From NCBI GenBank assembly GCA_027533185.1, contig JAPZTS010000012.1:1-64000 (forward strand): a stretch of 64,000 nt of DNA, written 5' to 3'. The stretch's first letter is position 1. Each line of letters begins with the position of its first letter. The stretch comes from Leptospira sp. Lineage in GTDB: Bacteria > Spirochaetota > Leptospiria > Leptospirales > Leptospiraceae. The notes beneath the pieces were generated by a model. That model had not been told where the DNA came from. It did no database searches and worked only from the letters and a program-made list of their open reading frames with translations. Of this stretch, positions 16,781 through 26,591 are shown piece by piece. A program made the position numbers and the translations under genes.

Positions 16781-16822
16781 ACAGATTCTAAACATGGACC
16801 CCGTAGATTCTAAAAAAAGATT

Positions 16823-17125
16823 CTATTGGAATCTGTCTTTTCTAAATACCTGGACATCTGAGCAGAACAAGATCATGGCATACTTTTCTAAGTATTTATC
16901 TGCCATAATTTCAATGATCCGATTTGCCTTCGATTCTGAAGCCAATGTCTCGATACGAATATTTTTTCCTTCCCAAGACGAGTTGTGATTTTGGTTCAAA
17001 CCTTCACCCCTTGCCTCGGTAACTGTAAATCCTTTAACAGCCACTGCATGGAGCTCTTCAATGATTTTGGATTCTATTGCTTCATCCGCTATAATTGTTA
17101 CTAGTTTTGCTTTTTCTAACTTCAT
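16823..17125 (-). CDS. sbtB: SbtB-like PII family protein
   Basis: A 100-residue PII-like protein. The beta-alpha-beta start KAKLVTIIADEAIESKIIEEL, KGFTVTEARGEG, a T-loop with NSSWEGKNIRIETLAS, and ADKYLEKYAMILFCSDVQV follow the SbtB pattern. In cyanobacteria SbtB binds AMP, ADP and cAMP and controls the bicarbonate transporter SbtA. It starts two bases after the stop of the SbtA-like gene, so the pair is an operon. The C-terminal CGPxGC redox loop of many cyanobacterial SbtB proteins is absent. The symbol is assigned from sequence plus neighbour. Confidence 0.82.
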   Translation of the reverse strand: MKLEKAKLVTIIADEAIESKIIEELHAVAVKGFTVTEARGEGLNQNHNSSWEGKNIRIETLASESKANRIIEIMADKYLEKYAMILFCSDVQVFRKDRFQ

Positions 17126-17127
17126 CT

Positions 17128-18099
17128 TTAGACTCCGTAAATATTTTTAGCGATAACAAGATACATAGGTATCCCGAGAGAAAGGTGGAATGGGAATGTG
17201 ATTGCCAGTGAGGCAGTCAAATAGTAAGCAGGACTTGCTTCTGGAAGTGCAATTCGTACGGCAGAAGGTGCAGCGATATAAGAAGCACTTCCACTCAAAG
17301 TCCCTAGAATTACAGATCCACCTAAACTAAGTCCAGCCAATTTACCAAGTAGAATACCTATCACAGCATTCATAATCGGGAAGAAGATTCCAAACAGGAC
17401 CAAAAACGGACCGGCTTTTTTTAAGTCAGAAAGCCTTCTCCCTGTGACAAGTCCAACCTCTAAGAGAAAGAGAATCAATACACCTCGGAAAGGAACGTCA
17501 AAGAGAGGAGCAAACTGAGTCTCACCTTTTTTTCCAGAAATGATCCCTATAAGCAATCCTCCAATGAGAAGCACCGTTCCTTTGCCCGCAAACAATTCAT
17601 GGAGAATTTTTTTCCAGGAACCGTCATCCGATTTTGTCTTCGCCTTTACCAAAAACAATGCAACAAGGATAGCTGGAATTTCCATAATCGCAAGAAGACT
17701 TGGCATAAAACCTTCATAGGAAATCTGTAAAGTGTCCAAAAACGCTAACGCCTCACTGAAGGTTACTGCCGAAACAGAACCATAGTGTGCTGCAATCGCC
17801 GCAGAATTGATCGAATCGTATTTTCCGATTTTTGTAAGGATGAAGTAGGCAACGACAGGGATCATGATACAGAGATAGATCGCTGCGGAAGCAGGTTTAT
17901 AGAACGTCTCCAAAGGCGTTTGACTGAGTTTAACTCCCCCTTTCATTCCAATCGCCAAAAGTAAATAGATTGTTAGTCCTACATACATTCCATCTGGAAA
18001 TTTTAAATCACTTTTGATCAGTGTTGCAAATATCCCCAAAAAGAATGCCAGGAACATCGGTGTTTGTAAATTCGATATCAGAGTTGATGCAAATTCCAT
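17128..18099 (-). CDS. sbtA: SbtA-like sodium-dependent bicarbonate transporter
   Basis: A 323-residue inner-membrane protein with about ten hydrophobic helices and an inverted-repeat layout. Family signatures include GLTIYLLLAIGMKGGV near 42-57, AAHYGSVSAVTF near 104-115, LLEVGLVTGRRL near 210-222, and LSGSASYIAAPSAVRIALPEA near 267-288. SbtA takes up HCO3- with Na+. The SD GAGGG is seven bases before the ATG. The downstream SbtB-like gene confirms the assignment. In a heterotroph this probably supplies bicarbonate for carboxylases, which is inference. A perfect palindrome lies upstream, between this gene and the divergent AraC-type regulator. Confidence 0.85.
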   Translation of the reverse strand: MEFASTLISNLQTPMFLAFFLGIFATLIKSDLKFPDGMYVGLTIYLLLAIGMKGGVKLSQTPLETFYKPASAAIYLCIMIPVVAYFILTKIGKYDSINSAAIAAHYGSVSAVTFSEALAFLDTLQISYEGFMPSLLAIMEIPAILVALFLVKAKTKSDDGSWKKILHELFAGKGTVLLIGGLLIGIISGKKGETQFAPLFDVPFRGVLILFLLEVGLVTGRRLSDLKKAGPFLVLFGIFFPIMNAVIGILLGKLAGLSLGGSVILGTLSGSASYIAAPSAVRIALPEASPAYYLTASLAITFPFHLSLGIPMYLVIAKNIYGV

Positions 18100-18172
18100 T
18101 TTTCCCTCACTTGTTTGTTTTGCTTTTTCTCAATCTAGGAATAATTTTAGCAGACTTAAATCGGACCTTCGT

Positions 18173-18190
18173 CCTAACTTATAAGTTAGG
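18173..18190. promoter_or_regulatory. 18-bp perfect palindrome between sbtA and the AraC regulator
   Basis: CCTAACTTATAAGTTAGG is perfectly self-complementary. It lies 74 bp upstream of the sbtA-like start and 10 bp before the TTG start of the divergent regulator, so it also covers that gene's likely SD (TTAGG). It could be an operator for either gene or an RNA hairpin over the ribosome site. Its core CTAACT/AGTTAG is the same as in the TetR-associated palindrome at 13452-13470, but with a different spacer. Confidence 0.6.
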
Positions 18191-18199
18191 TCTACCCTT

Positions 18200-19783
18200 T
18201 TGAAAGATTTTTTAGTTAATTATAAAATTTTTAATACACGAATATTTATTCTGGTATTTTTTTTCATAAATATAAGTATTCTAAATCCAGCCTTTGCGGA
18301 TTCGATTTCCGTCTTAAATATTGAAAAACCAGAGCACCTACTCAAAATTTCCGAAAGATCTTTTATGTTTCGGCCCGGCTTTACTGAAGAAGCGTATCGA
18401 TTCCAAATAAAGACTCCAACAGAATCAAGCAAAGCAGAACAAAAATATCTTGTATTTTTATGGAGCCACTTGGATTTCGTGCGAGTTTGTTTTGGACTCG
18501 AACCTTGTAAGGAAGCAGGTTATAGCATACCAATTTCAAAATGGCCTGTACCGCAGATTTTCCCAATTTTTCCTATTCCAGAGGACCTAGGAAACCATCC
18601 AATTGATATTCAGATCCAATCCAAAAATTTCATTGAAACGGAAATTCAAGTACTAACAACTTCAGAACTTTTGGACCGTGTCACAAAAATCACAGGTTTA
18701 GTTTTTGGATTTATCATTTTTATTTTAGCTTTTGTATCACGATTAGCTTATCTCAGTTTTTTAAAAAAACAAATTTGGATCTTCTTAAATCTTGGATTTC
18801 AAATTGGAATTCTCTTTGTGTTTTTTTTCGGATCAGGGATGGCAAACCTTTATTTATTCCCGGAAACTAAGTTTGAACTCTCCCTTTTTAAGAAAATTTC
18901 TGTGGGTTTTCTGACATGGATCGGGACTGCTTGGGTAACAAAGTACTTACAAATTGAACTAAAGTTTCCAAAAACATATTTGTATTACAAACTGGTTTTG
19001 TTTTCTTGCGTAGTATTGACCGCATTTGTTTTTTTTCCCGTGCCTCGGATCTATATTTCCTTTGGTTTTACATTCTTCTATACTAGCATAACACTATTGA
19101 CTTTAATTTTAGCCATTGTAAAAAATGAAGATTCCTTAAAACAATCTCCATGGTTTATTCTGAGTTTATTATCATTACTGCTATTAGAGATTCTCAATAT
19201 TTTTTCTTACGGTTCGTTTAATTCTTCTGATGGAACTCTTTACTTAATTTTTCTTGCAATATTTTTACCAGCTAACGCATATTTTGTTTCCAAAACAATA
19301 ACGGAAAAATTAGAAGAAATCCAAACAGACGAAACACTTTTCAAAGATCAAATTTCATATTTTGAAACCGACTTGATTCAATCCATAAAAGAAACAGAAA
19401 CCTCCCCGAAAAAGTCGACTCTTAGTACAGTAAATACCGAAGACAAAATTGATCGTTTAAAACGACTTTTTGAGGATGAAAAGATTCACAGAGAGGAAGA
19501 ACTAAGGCTCTCTGATCTATCTCTCCACTTGCGACTCAGTATCCACCAAACGTCGGAATTGTTAAATCAAATTTTAGGTACTTCTTTTGCAGATATTGTA
19601 AAAGAATACCGCGTGAAGGATGCTGTTCAAAAGCTAATCCATGAACCAGAACGTTCCATTTTAGATATTGCACTCGATTGCGGATTTACTTCCAAATCCG
19701 TATTTAATGACTCCTTTAAAAAGTATCAGGGTATAACCCCGAGCGAATTTCGAAAATCACTTCAGAAAAAAGGCAATCAATGA
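18200..19783 (+). CDS. 7TM sensor fused to AraC DNA-binding domain
   Basis: A 527-residue transmembrane regulator. A signal peptide (to about residue 33, ..NPAFADS) leads into an extracytoplasmic domain (34-155). Seven membrane helices follow (about 160-365, a 7TMR-DISM arrangement), then a charged linker. The C-terminal AraC domain (about 425-525) contains LDIALDCGFTSKSVFNDSFKKY and GITPSEFRKSL. It should sense an external or envelope signal and bind DNA directly from the membrane. The TTG start is supported by the signal peptide that follows it. The next gene overlaps by four bases (ATGA). The adjacent palindrome may be its site. Confidence 0.85.
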   Translation: MKDFLVNYKIFNTRIFILVFFFINISILNPAFADSISVLNIEKPEHLLKISERSFMFRPGFTEEAYRFQIKTPTESSKAEQKYLVFLWSHLDFVRVCFGLEPCKEAGYSIPISKWPVPQIFPIFPIPEDLGNHPIDIQIQSKNFIETEIQVLTTSELLDRVTKITGLVFGFIIFILAFVSRLAYLSFLKKQIWIFLNLGFQIGILFVFFFGSGMANLYLFPETKFELSLFKKISVGFLTWIGTAWVTKYLQIELKFPKTYLYYKLVLFSCVVLTAFVFFPVPRIYISFGFTFFYTSITLLTLILAIVKNEDSLKQSPWFILSLLSLLLLEILNIFSYGSFNSSDGTLYLIFLAIFLPANAYFVSKTITEKLEEIQTDETLFKDQISYFETDLIQSIKETETSPKKSTLSTVNTEDKIDRLKRLFEDEKIHREEELRLSDLSLHLRLSIHQTSELLNQILGTSFADIVKEYRVKDAVQKLIHEPERSILDIALDCGFTSKSVFNDSFKKYQGITPSEFRKSLQKKGNQ

Positions 19784-20766
19784 AACCAAAAGTTAATAAA
19801 AAGGCAATTTTTATAGGAGTTGGACTTGGCGTTTCCTACGGTATACTTGCGCAATTTGCTATAAGGATAGAGGCCTTGAATGATTTTTTTGGAATCATGA
19901 GTCTTGGATTTGTCTTCGTATTACCATTTTGTTTGGGTGCCATTACTATCTACTTCGCCGAGCCTCCTCTGAAAAGTTTATGGGGATACCGAATCTTTTT
20001 TCCTTGGGTCACAGCAATGATATGTCTATTTTTTGCACTGATCACGGGTCTGGAAGGAACGATTTGTCTTTTGATGGCAATACCGATTTACTTTCCCTTA
20101 GCATCATTAGGTGGTGTGTTTATGGGGCTTGTTGATTCAAACTTTAATTCCAATAAACTCAATTCATCCATTTTGGGTTTATTACTTTTTACACCTTTTG
20201 TAATGAGTGGAATTGAAGAAAGAATAGAATTACCGATTCTTACTAAACAAGTTGATACTTCTATACTAATAAATGCCTCCCCAAAAATAGTTTGGAGCCA
20301 AATCACGAGAATTCCCAAAATTACAGAGGATCAAAATAGTATTTTTTATCTGATGGGGTTTCCGAGACCCGTTGAAGCTACCCTTTCGTTTGAAGGAGTC
20401 GGTGGTATCCGCGAGGCTAAGTTTGAAAAAGGGCTTATGTTTTTAGAAACAATTACCCATTGGGTGCCGGAACAAAAGTTAACATTTAAAATTCAAGCGG
20501 AACCCAAGAATACACCACTTACAACTCTAGATAGCCATGTAGTTGTCGGAGGACGGTATTTTGATACACTTTTAGGGGAATACAAAATAGAAACTCTAGG
20601 CAAAAATAAGGTTATTTTACATCTATTCAGCAGATACAGGCTTTCTACTCGCTTCAATTTTTATGCAGAACTTTGGAGTGATTTTTTAATGCGGGACATT
20701 CAAAATAATATCCTAAATGTAATTCGCTCAAGGTCAGAACGAGAGGCACAAAAAACCAATCCTTAA
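19780..20766 (+). CDS. Membrane protein with C-terminal SRPBCC-like domain
   Basis: A 328-residue protein. Four or five hydrophobic helices fill residues about 8-145. A soluble C-terminal part (about 155-320) starts VDTSILINASPKIVWSQITRIPKI and ends NFYAELWSDFLMRDIQNNILNVIRSRSE, the shape of a polyketide-cyclase/SRPBCC ligand-binding domain. The ATG overlaps the stop of the AraC sensor gene, so they are co-translated and may form one regulatory unit. The substrate or ligand is unknown. The 3' end overlaps the convergent giant gene by four bases. Confidence 0.7.
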   Translation: MKPKVNKKAIFIGVGLGVSYGILAQFAIRIEALNDFFGIMSLGFVFVLPFCLGAITIYFAEPPLKSLWGYRIFFPWVTAMICLFFALITGLEGTICLLMAIPIYFPLASLGGVFMGLVDSNFNSNKLNSSILGLLLFTPFVMSGIEERIELPILTKQVDTSILINASPKIVWSQITRIPKITEDQNSIFYLMGFPRPVEATLSFEGVGGIREAKFEKGLMFLETITHWVPEQKLTFKIQAEPKNTPLTTLDSHVVVGGRYFDTLLGEYKIETLGKNKVILHLFSRYRLSTRFNFYAELWSDFLMRDIQNNILNVIRSRSEREAQKTNP

Positions 20767-23700
20767 AATTCAAACAATAAGATTCGGTGACGGACACCTT
20801 CTCCGTCCTCGCGTCTAGAATACAAAATTTTTAAAATTGAAAATTTGGAATAATTCGTTTCCTCTTCTGTATTGTATTCCCAAAGTGCTCCCCAAAGAGA
20901 CCCTCTTCCCGTATACCCTCTTTCTTTTGGTTTTACGGTTTTATAATAGATGATTCCAAAGAGAATATTTTCAAGAGATTCCTTAGTTTCTAAATTTTCA
21001 GAATTAAAATAAAACAGTCCTAAGGCGGAATGTTCTAATTTTTTACGATTCGATTCCTCTGAATAGTAAAGTATGGGTGTGATCCATTTAGTAGAATCCA
21101 CTCGATTTTTCAATTTCGAATCATAATAAATTGGCAATAGATTTAAATCAGAATGAATTTCATCATTCTCATAACCTAACCAGGCAAAATTCATTTGGGT
21201 ACGATTCTTTCGTAAATCGAGTTCACCAATGCCATAAAGAAGTCTTAGGTTAACCATTTCGGGTGAAGTTTTATAATGTATAGATCGAAGTAAAAAATTC
21301 CACTCTGAACTTTTGTCTGTTTCTTTCGTTTCTCTCTCTCCGAGAAATAATAGATTTTGATAGGATTCTTTTGAATTATTGTTGATGTAGAGACCCGTAA
21401 TGAAAGCCGTATATTCCATTTTATCAACACCAGAAAAATAAAATGGGAAAAAATGGTAGTAGGAAACGGATGTTTCCGATTCCGGATTTTTGTTACCATA
21501 ATAAAACGGAAATAAGAAAAATCTCTCCGTTCGATTGTAGCGAACCTTTTGATCAAAGAAAAAGAATAAATTTATGTGCGAGGCATCCTTGCTCGACTCC
21601 CTATAAATCAAAGGTAAAATGGGAATCGAAATTGTTGTTCTTCTATCATTCGTCTCTTCCGATAGTAAAACATTTGAGTAATGAAATAATAGAGTCAAAA
21701 AGCGATAACGATCTTCCCGTTTTTGTCTTTGAATAACATCAGGTTTTGTTCTTACCGTAGACTTAGTGTTTGAATTCGGTTTGATAGTTTCTTCGGGAAG
21801 ATCTTTAGGTTCCAAATGATAATTAGATATATAGTAAAAAGGAAAAAACCAATCCATTGATTCTTTCATTGTTGGTTCTTCTCTCTTGGAGGAATGGAAG
21901 ATAGGTGCAATATTAAAACTAGATTTAAACTTGTCTGTTTTGGATTGGATGAAAAAAAGCCAGGACCATTCGTAGAAGGAATCCCGTTCTTCCTTGGCAT
22001 AGAGTAATAATGGCAAAACCAATCTACTATCTTCTAACCGCCCTTCTTTAGAATACTTTTGATTATGAGTATACAATAAACTGTAAATATCAGATTCGGC
22101 CGTTCTGCCATTTCCATATATTTGATTTGCATAATAATAAAAAGGAATTAGCCATTCTTTATTTTTTGTACCCAAACCAGACGCAAATTCTTCTTTCGAT
22201 TTATGAAAGAGTGGAAACACATTTAATGATTCAAAATCTTCTCTGAGCGTATAATTCGTAAATAAAAGATAACTGCGAAATGATTCTTCATAAGTATCAC
22301 TCGAATAGTATATCAACGGAACTAACTTAATGTCTTTCTCATGATTAACAATCGATGAGAATAAAATTGAGCCAAAGATATGGGAATCTCTTAAATTTGC
22401 AGAATCATCTAGATATCTTGATCTTACATTCAAAAAAAATGGGAATGCCCAGTTAGCAACGTAAGATTCTCGATTTTGTATTCTCTTTTCTTTTGAATAT
22501 TGGAAAAAAGGAAGGAAACGGTAGGATATTTTGTCCGGATTATTTGCTCTTTGAAATAAGAGTAACAAACTAGTAAAGTCGGTATTTTTTTTCAAATCAG
22601 TTTCCATGTATAAAAAGGGAATGGGTAAAAATGATTCCCTGTAAATTTCCCCCGTATCCACTCGGACGGCGGTAGAAAAAAACAAAGGAGATATTATATG
22701 TCTTGAGGCGATTGTGTTCTCTCTTGAGATTGGTTTGTCAAAAACGAGTATCGGAAGGATCGGAAAATAAAAATGAGAGTGGTATACCAACTCTTCTTTT
22801 TTAAATTCTTTTTTATCAAAATAAAATGGGAAAACTAAAAAATTTCGATCTTCAACGTCTTTTGTTTTTACTAAGGAGTTATAATAGAATGGAATCGTCG
22901 TCATTCCCGTTGTCTTTCTTCCAAGGGAGTAAACGTCGTCAAAACGTAAAAAAAATGGCGATATCCAAGTATTCATTGTTATATTCTGAGGATATTCCGT
23001 TTTATTAATATATGTTAACAAAGGAGGAATCACCAAGGAATCGGATACAGATCCATCGTCATCCAATTTGATTCTCTTCCAATAGATCGGAAGAATCCGA
23101 GAGCCCGTTTTCATCTCTGATGAATGCCAATTCACGAATGGCCAAAGAATAGAACGCTCGTGGACAGAATTTTCTACCAAATCCTCTTTTAGATATAAAA
23201 ACAAACCATAAGAGTGCCGTTTGGCATCAGGAGAATTTTGGTAACCATAAATAGGAAAAATAACTCTATACTTCAAATCGCTCGATGAATACCAAACAAA
23301 GGGTAGAGGAAGGGGACCTGCATAGATATTTTCATCAACTTCTGTATCGTAAGTAAACCATGCTAAGGGAAGCAAACGAATGTGACGTTTCGTATCTGCA
23401 GCTTCGTATCCAAAAACTCCAAACAAAAAATTGACTCCAAAAAAATTATAAGAATCTTCTCTAGTGAAATTTCGTTGCGAGGTAATCTTGGCCGAATCGG
23501 ACCTATTTTTAATTCCACTCAGAACAGCTTCTGATTTTGCATTCGGCAAAATATTCTCAATCAACTTGGTGCTCGTACGATTTGAGATACGAAATCCATA
23601 ATAAAGCCACGAAATATCCGTATCTAAATAGTAGTATTTTGAAATTTTCCCTCCATCAACAGAAAAAGAAGGTTCAAATATACCTTTTGTGGATTGCGAT

Positions 23701-25880
23701 GCAATTCCTAGTATATTAAAATTTACATTATTATATTTTTCTTTATCAGTTTCGTCTGCGAAATCTCCATCAAAGTAAATCGGGAAAAACAAAGTCCCCT
23801 TTGAAGTTTCACCTTTCCAAGAATGATACAATGGAAAAAAAGTCGTAGAATGTTCTTCTTTCTTAATGTCTGTTTTGGAATAGTAGTTTAGAATCCAAAG
23901 TTGATTTGCTTCCGGTGACCAACTGGAGTAAAATCCCAAACCCCATTTGGAACCCGACTCAGAATTATCTTCCGTGTTACCGAATTGAAAACTAAATGGA
24001 AACCAAATCGAATGAACATTTTTTTCATAAAATCGAAATGGAAAGATATTGTTTTGAATCAATTCATTACTACTGTTTTTTGTCCAACTAACAAAACCCA
24101 AAATATTGGTATATATATCATCTTGAGTTCTGTTTCGATAGATAAGAGGGAAAACTGAATATCCGTCTTCATTACCCAAAAAACCATCTGTCTTTTTAAA
24201 CTTTTTAGACCAGGAGTAGTAAATTGGAAAAATATTTCTACGACTAAGCATACCCGCTTTGGTTTTTTCATCTAGTCCATAATAAATGAATAATAACCTT
24301 TCATCAATCGTATCATTTTTATGAAAATAATAGATAGGACCGAACGAGGTGTTCTCCTTGTTGTCCAACTTCTCGTCATTGCTAAAATAGAATGGAAAAA
24401 AATAATGGTAAGAACTTTTTTTGTAGAAATAGAATGGGAAAACCCAAATTCGATTTAAGTTTCCATCCTTATCTCTTTCTGTATCAAAGAACATGAATGT
24501 GTTGGTATGGGAACGTTTATCCCGACTTATGCCATTGAAATAAATAAGAGGAACCAGAGTTAAGGATTCATTTTGATTATTTTCCGTATTCCAATAGAGA
24601 GGGAATAAAATCGTCGATTTTTCGATTTTATCACTGCTCTCGGTTCGATTTCTATAAAAGTTTAACAGATAAAAAGTCGAATGATTTGGCGAATAACTTC
24701 TATAAAATGGTGGAATGATTCCAAACCAAGAATGTGATGCCTTATCTTCCTCGCTAGTATTTTCATCATTTTTAGTGTTGCGAAAATAAAAAGGGATAAA
24801 ATATAAGTAATCTTGTTTTTTGTAATAAAGGATTGGAGATAACCAAAGTCGATCCAAAGATCCTAACTCCGAATTACCTTGGTCATACAAAAGAAGTATA
24901 TTTTTATGAGTGGACCGATCCTTCTCTTTTTTATAAAAATAGAGTATAGGAATCATATGACCAGTCTCTCCCAGTGAATTGTCACTATAAAAATAGAATG
25001 GAAAAAAACCGATGAACTTGTCTTGTGTGGTATTAAGATTTTCTTTAGAGTAGTAGTAATTTATAAAATAAAAAGTAGAGTGGTTTGGCGAATAACTCCT
25101 GTATATAGGAGGAACTAACCCAAACCAATTCTCTGTGTCTTCAACCTTTGAGATTCTATTAAAATATAAAGGAAAGACGGTTAAGTAGTCATTTCTTTTC
25201 CAATAAAAAATGGGCAAAATCCAGGTCCTGTCCACTTGACTCGTTTTTTTGTTCGTATCTCTATCAAAGAACCAAAATATATTTTGGTGTTTCGTCTCGG
25301 CATCTTCCCTAGAATAGTGGAGGGGGGAATAGGTTAGGCTTTCCGATGATTTCAAATCTCGGTTTGTGGTCTTTTGTTGGTAGTATCCGGGTAGGACCAA
25401 AGTCGATCGAATATTTGTTTCAAATTCATCCCTACTTGAATAAAAGAAAGGAAATACACCTAGATAACTCGAGTTATTTTTTGATTTGCCTGAAGTATAA
25501 AGGGGGAAAAATGACTCGGTCTGATTTCCCTCCTTGTCCACATTATAATTGTATAAAATAAAATAGTTTTTGGATATCCTCGGGTCCACCTTACTTTCAA
25601 TCTTATTAAAAAAGGGGAAAACCTGTGTTTTTTTGAACTTGGGATAATCGGTTGTGTTTGCAAACCAAAAGAAATGAAAATGGTTGTGGGTAGGATTGTT
25701 TCTCGGCCAATTCTCCCATTCAATAAAAAAACCATCCAAACGGTATTTTTTATCTTTTTCGGATCCGTATACTTTAACTCTTGTTTCTTCTAGGTCGCTA
25801 AAATCGTTCGCGAGTGAACTGGAGAACGCAAACCACGAGGAAAAAATAAAACAGATTAAAAATAGAAGAGTGAATCTCAC
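20763..25880 (-). CDS. Giant exported protein of aromatic 'FPFYF' repeats
   Basis: A 1705-residue protein, the largest in the window, starting with GTG and a signal peptide (cleavage near SSLA-ND, residue 24). Nearly all of the rest is built from short strands such as VFPFFY, FFPFYFY, IFPIYY and LFPLYW, separated by polar, Asn/Lys/Glu-rich loops. Larger units of about 133 residues recur near the N-terminus: WFG(L/I)(V/I)PPxYRSYSPNHSTFY occurs at about 252-271 and 385-404, each preceded by a VDRTW/LDRLW strand pair. I do not recognise a named domain. The alternating aromatic strands suggest a large beta structure in the outer membrane or periplasm. Function unknown. No frameshift is seen. Confidence 0.75.
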   Translation of the reverse strand: MRFTLLFLICFIFSSWFAFSSSLANDFSDLEETRVKVYGSEKDKKYRLDGFFIEWENWPRNNPTHNHFHFFWFANTTDYPKFKKTQVFPFFNKIESKVDPRISKNYFILYNYNVDKEGNQTESFFPLYTSGKSKNNSSYLGVFPFFYSSRDEFETNIRSTLVLPGYYQQKTTNRDLKSSESLTYSPLHYSREDAETKHQNIFWFFDRDTNKKTSQVDRTWILPIFYWKRNDYLTVFPLYFNRISKVEDTENWFGLVPPIYRSYSPNHSTFYFINYYYSKENLNTTQDKFIGFFPFYFYSDNSLGETGHMIPILYFYKKEKDRSTHKNILLLYDQGNSELGSLDRLWLSPILYYKKQDYLYFIPFYFRNTKNDENTSEEDKASHSWFGIIPPFYRSYSPNHSTFYLLNFYRNRTESSDKIEKSTILFPLYWNTENNQNESLTLVPLIYFNGISRDKRSHTNTFMFFDTERDKDGNLNRIWVFPFYFYKKSSYHYFFPFYFSNDEKLDNKENTSFGPIYYFHKNDTIDERLLFIYYGLDEKTKAGMLSRRNIFPIYYSWSKKFKKTDGFLGNEDGYSVFPLIYRNRTQDDIYTNILGFVSWTKNSSNELIQNNIFPFRFYEKNVHSIWFPFSFQFGNTEDNSESGSKWGLGFYSSWSPEANQLWILNYYSKTDIKKEEHSTTFFPLYHSWKGETSKGTLFFPIYFDGDFADETDKEKYNNVNFNILGIASQSTKGIFEPSFSVDGGKISKYYYLDTDISWLYYGFRISNRTSTKLIENILPNAKSEAVLSGIKNRSDSAKITSQRNFTREDSYNFFGVNFLFGVFGYEAADTKRHIRLLPLAWFTYDTEVDENIYAGPLPLPFVWYSSSDLKYRVIFPIYGYQNSPDAKRHSYGLFLYLKEDLVENSVHERSILWPFVNWHSSEMKTGSRILPIYWKRIKLDDDGSVSDSLVIPPLLTYINKTEYPQNITMNTWISPFFLRFDDVYSLGRKTTGMTTIPFYYNSLVKTKDVEDRNFLVFPFYFDKKEFKKEELVYHSHFYFPILPILVFDKPISRENTIASRHIISPLFFSTAVRVDTGEIYRESFLPIPFLYMETDLKKNTDFTSLLLLFQRANNPDKISYRFLPFFQYSKEKRIQNRESYVANWAFPFFLNVRSRYLDDSANLRDSHIFGSILFSSIVNHEKDIKLVPLIYYSSDTYEESFRSYLLFTNYTLREDFESLNVFPLFHKSKEEFASGLGTKNKEWLIPFYYYANQIYGNGRTAESDIYSLLYTHNQKYSKEGRLEDSRLVLPLLLYAKEERDSFYEWSWLFFIQSKTDKFKSSFNIAPIFHSSKREEPTMKESMDWFFPFYYISNYHLEPKDLPEETIKPNSNTKSTVRTKPDVIQRQKREDRYRFLTLLFHYSNVLLSEETNDRRTTISIPILPLIYRESSKDASHINLFFFFDQKVRYNRTERFFLFPFYYGNKNPESETSVSYYHFFPFYFSGVDKMEYTAFITGLYINNNSKESYQNLLFLGERETKETDKSSEWNFLLRSIHYKTSPEMVNLRLLYGIGELDLRKNRTQMNFAWLGYENDEIHSDLNLLPIYYDSKLKNRVDSTKWITPILYYSEESNRKKLEHSALGLFYFNSENLETKESLENILFGIIYYKTVKPKERGYTGRGSLWGALWEYNTEEETNYSKFSILKILYSRREDGEGVRHRILLFEF

Positions 25881-26084
25881 TTGTTTTCGCTTTTCAGAAA
25901 AGGATAAATTGACTTGGTTTTTTTAGCCACATATTTTCCTGATGTTATGATTCTTGATTAAGGCATACAATCCATAGTAATTTTATTTACAAACAATCTC
26001 GATTTGTCGAATCTGGGCTCGAATTTTGCAAACTTACAGCCAATTGTAAGGCAGAGTTTTGATCTTTTCCGTTGCGGAAAATAA

Positions 26085-26591
26085 CTATTCGATCTTAGCT
26101 AAAATGAGTTTAAAATTTCTTTTGTCTTCTGTTAGATTTACATTAACGTTTGCCACTTCCGATTTAAATGTGCAAAAGATTTGTTGGCATATAATGTCGT
26201 TTGGAAATTTAGCAGGCGTTACCTTCGCATTTATATCCTTACCAAATACATTTACAACACCAGAAAATGGTTTTTTAGTATCACTTGCTCGGGAGACTAC
26301 TAGATAAATAGACAATTGGTTGATTGTTAAAGTATTTCGATCTTCACGAACTTTAATACCAAGTTTGTCCCAAGTATAGTAGACTCCATCTTCGCGATTT
26401 TCCTTAACATCATAGGTTCCAAAAATGGGTTCATAGTCTTCAATCTTTAAACTCGGATTCAGTTTTTGGTTCGCAACGCTCACTCCATCTTCCTGGATGG
26501 AGATCTTTATTTGTTTGGGGTTGGCTTCTTTTGAAAAAATGGCACCCATTGAGAGTAGAAACAGAATGACTAAAACTAGTTTGCGAAGCAT
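26085..26591 (-). CDS. Exported hypothetical protein
   Basis: A 168-residue protein with a signal peptide (MLRKLVLVILFLLSMGAIFS-KE). The mature part is beta-rich, with IKISIQEDGVSVANQKL, IFGTYDVKEN, YYTWDKLGIKVRED and a late ICQQIFCTF Cys pair. I recognise no confirmed domain. The ATG at 26591 is preceded by GAGGG at about eight bases, which favours it over the in-frame ATG at 26618. Its neighbours are the giant repeat protein and a divergent GNAT gene, with no evident functional link. Confidence 0.65.
   Translation of the reverse strand: MLRKLVLVILFLLSMGAIFSKEANPKQIKISIQEDGVSVANQKLNPSLKIEDYEPIFGTYDVKENREDGVYYTWDKLGIKVREDRNTLTINQLSIYLVVSRASDTKKPFSGVVNVFGKDINAKVTPAKFPNDIICQQIFCTFKSEVANVNVNLTEDKRNFKLILAKIE

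Noticed and set aside
20763..25880. Nucleotide tandem repeats or CRISPR in the giant gene
   Set aside because: Repetition is visible at protein level with diverged DNA, and no regular spacer/repeat pattern exists.
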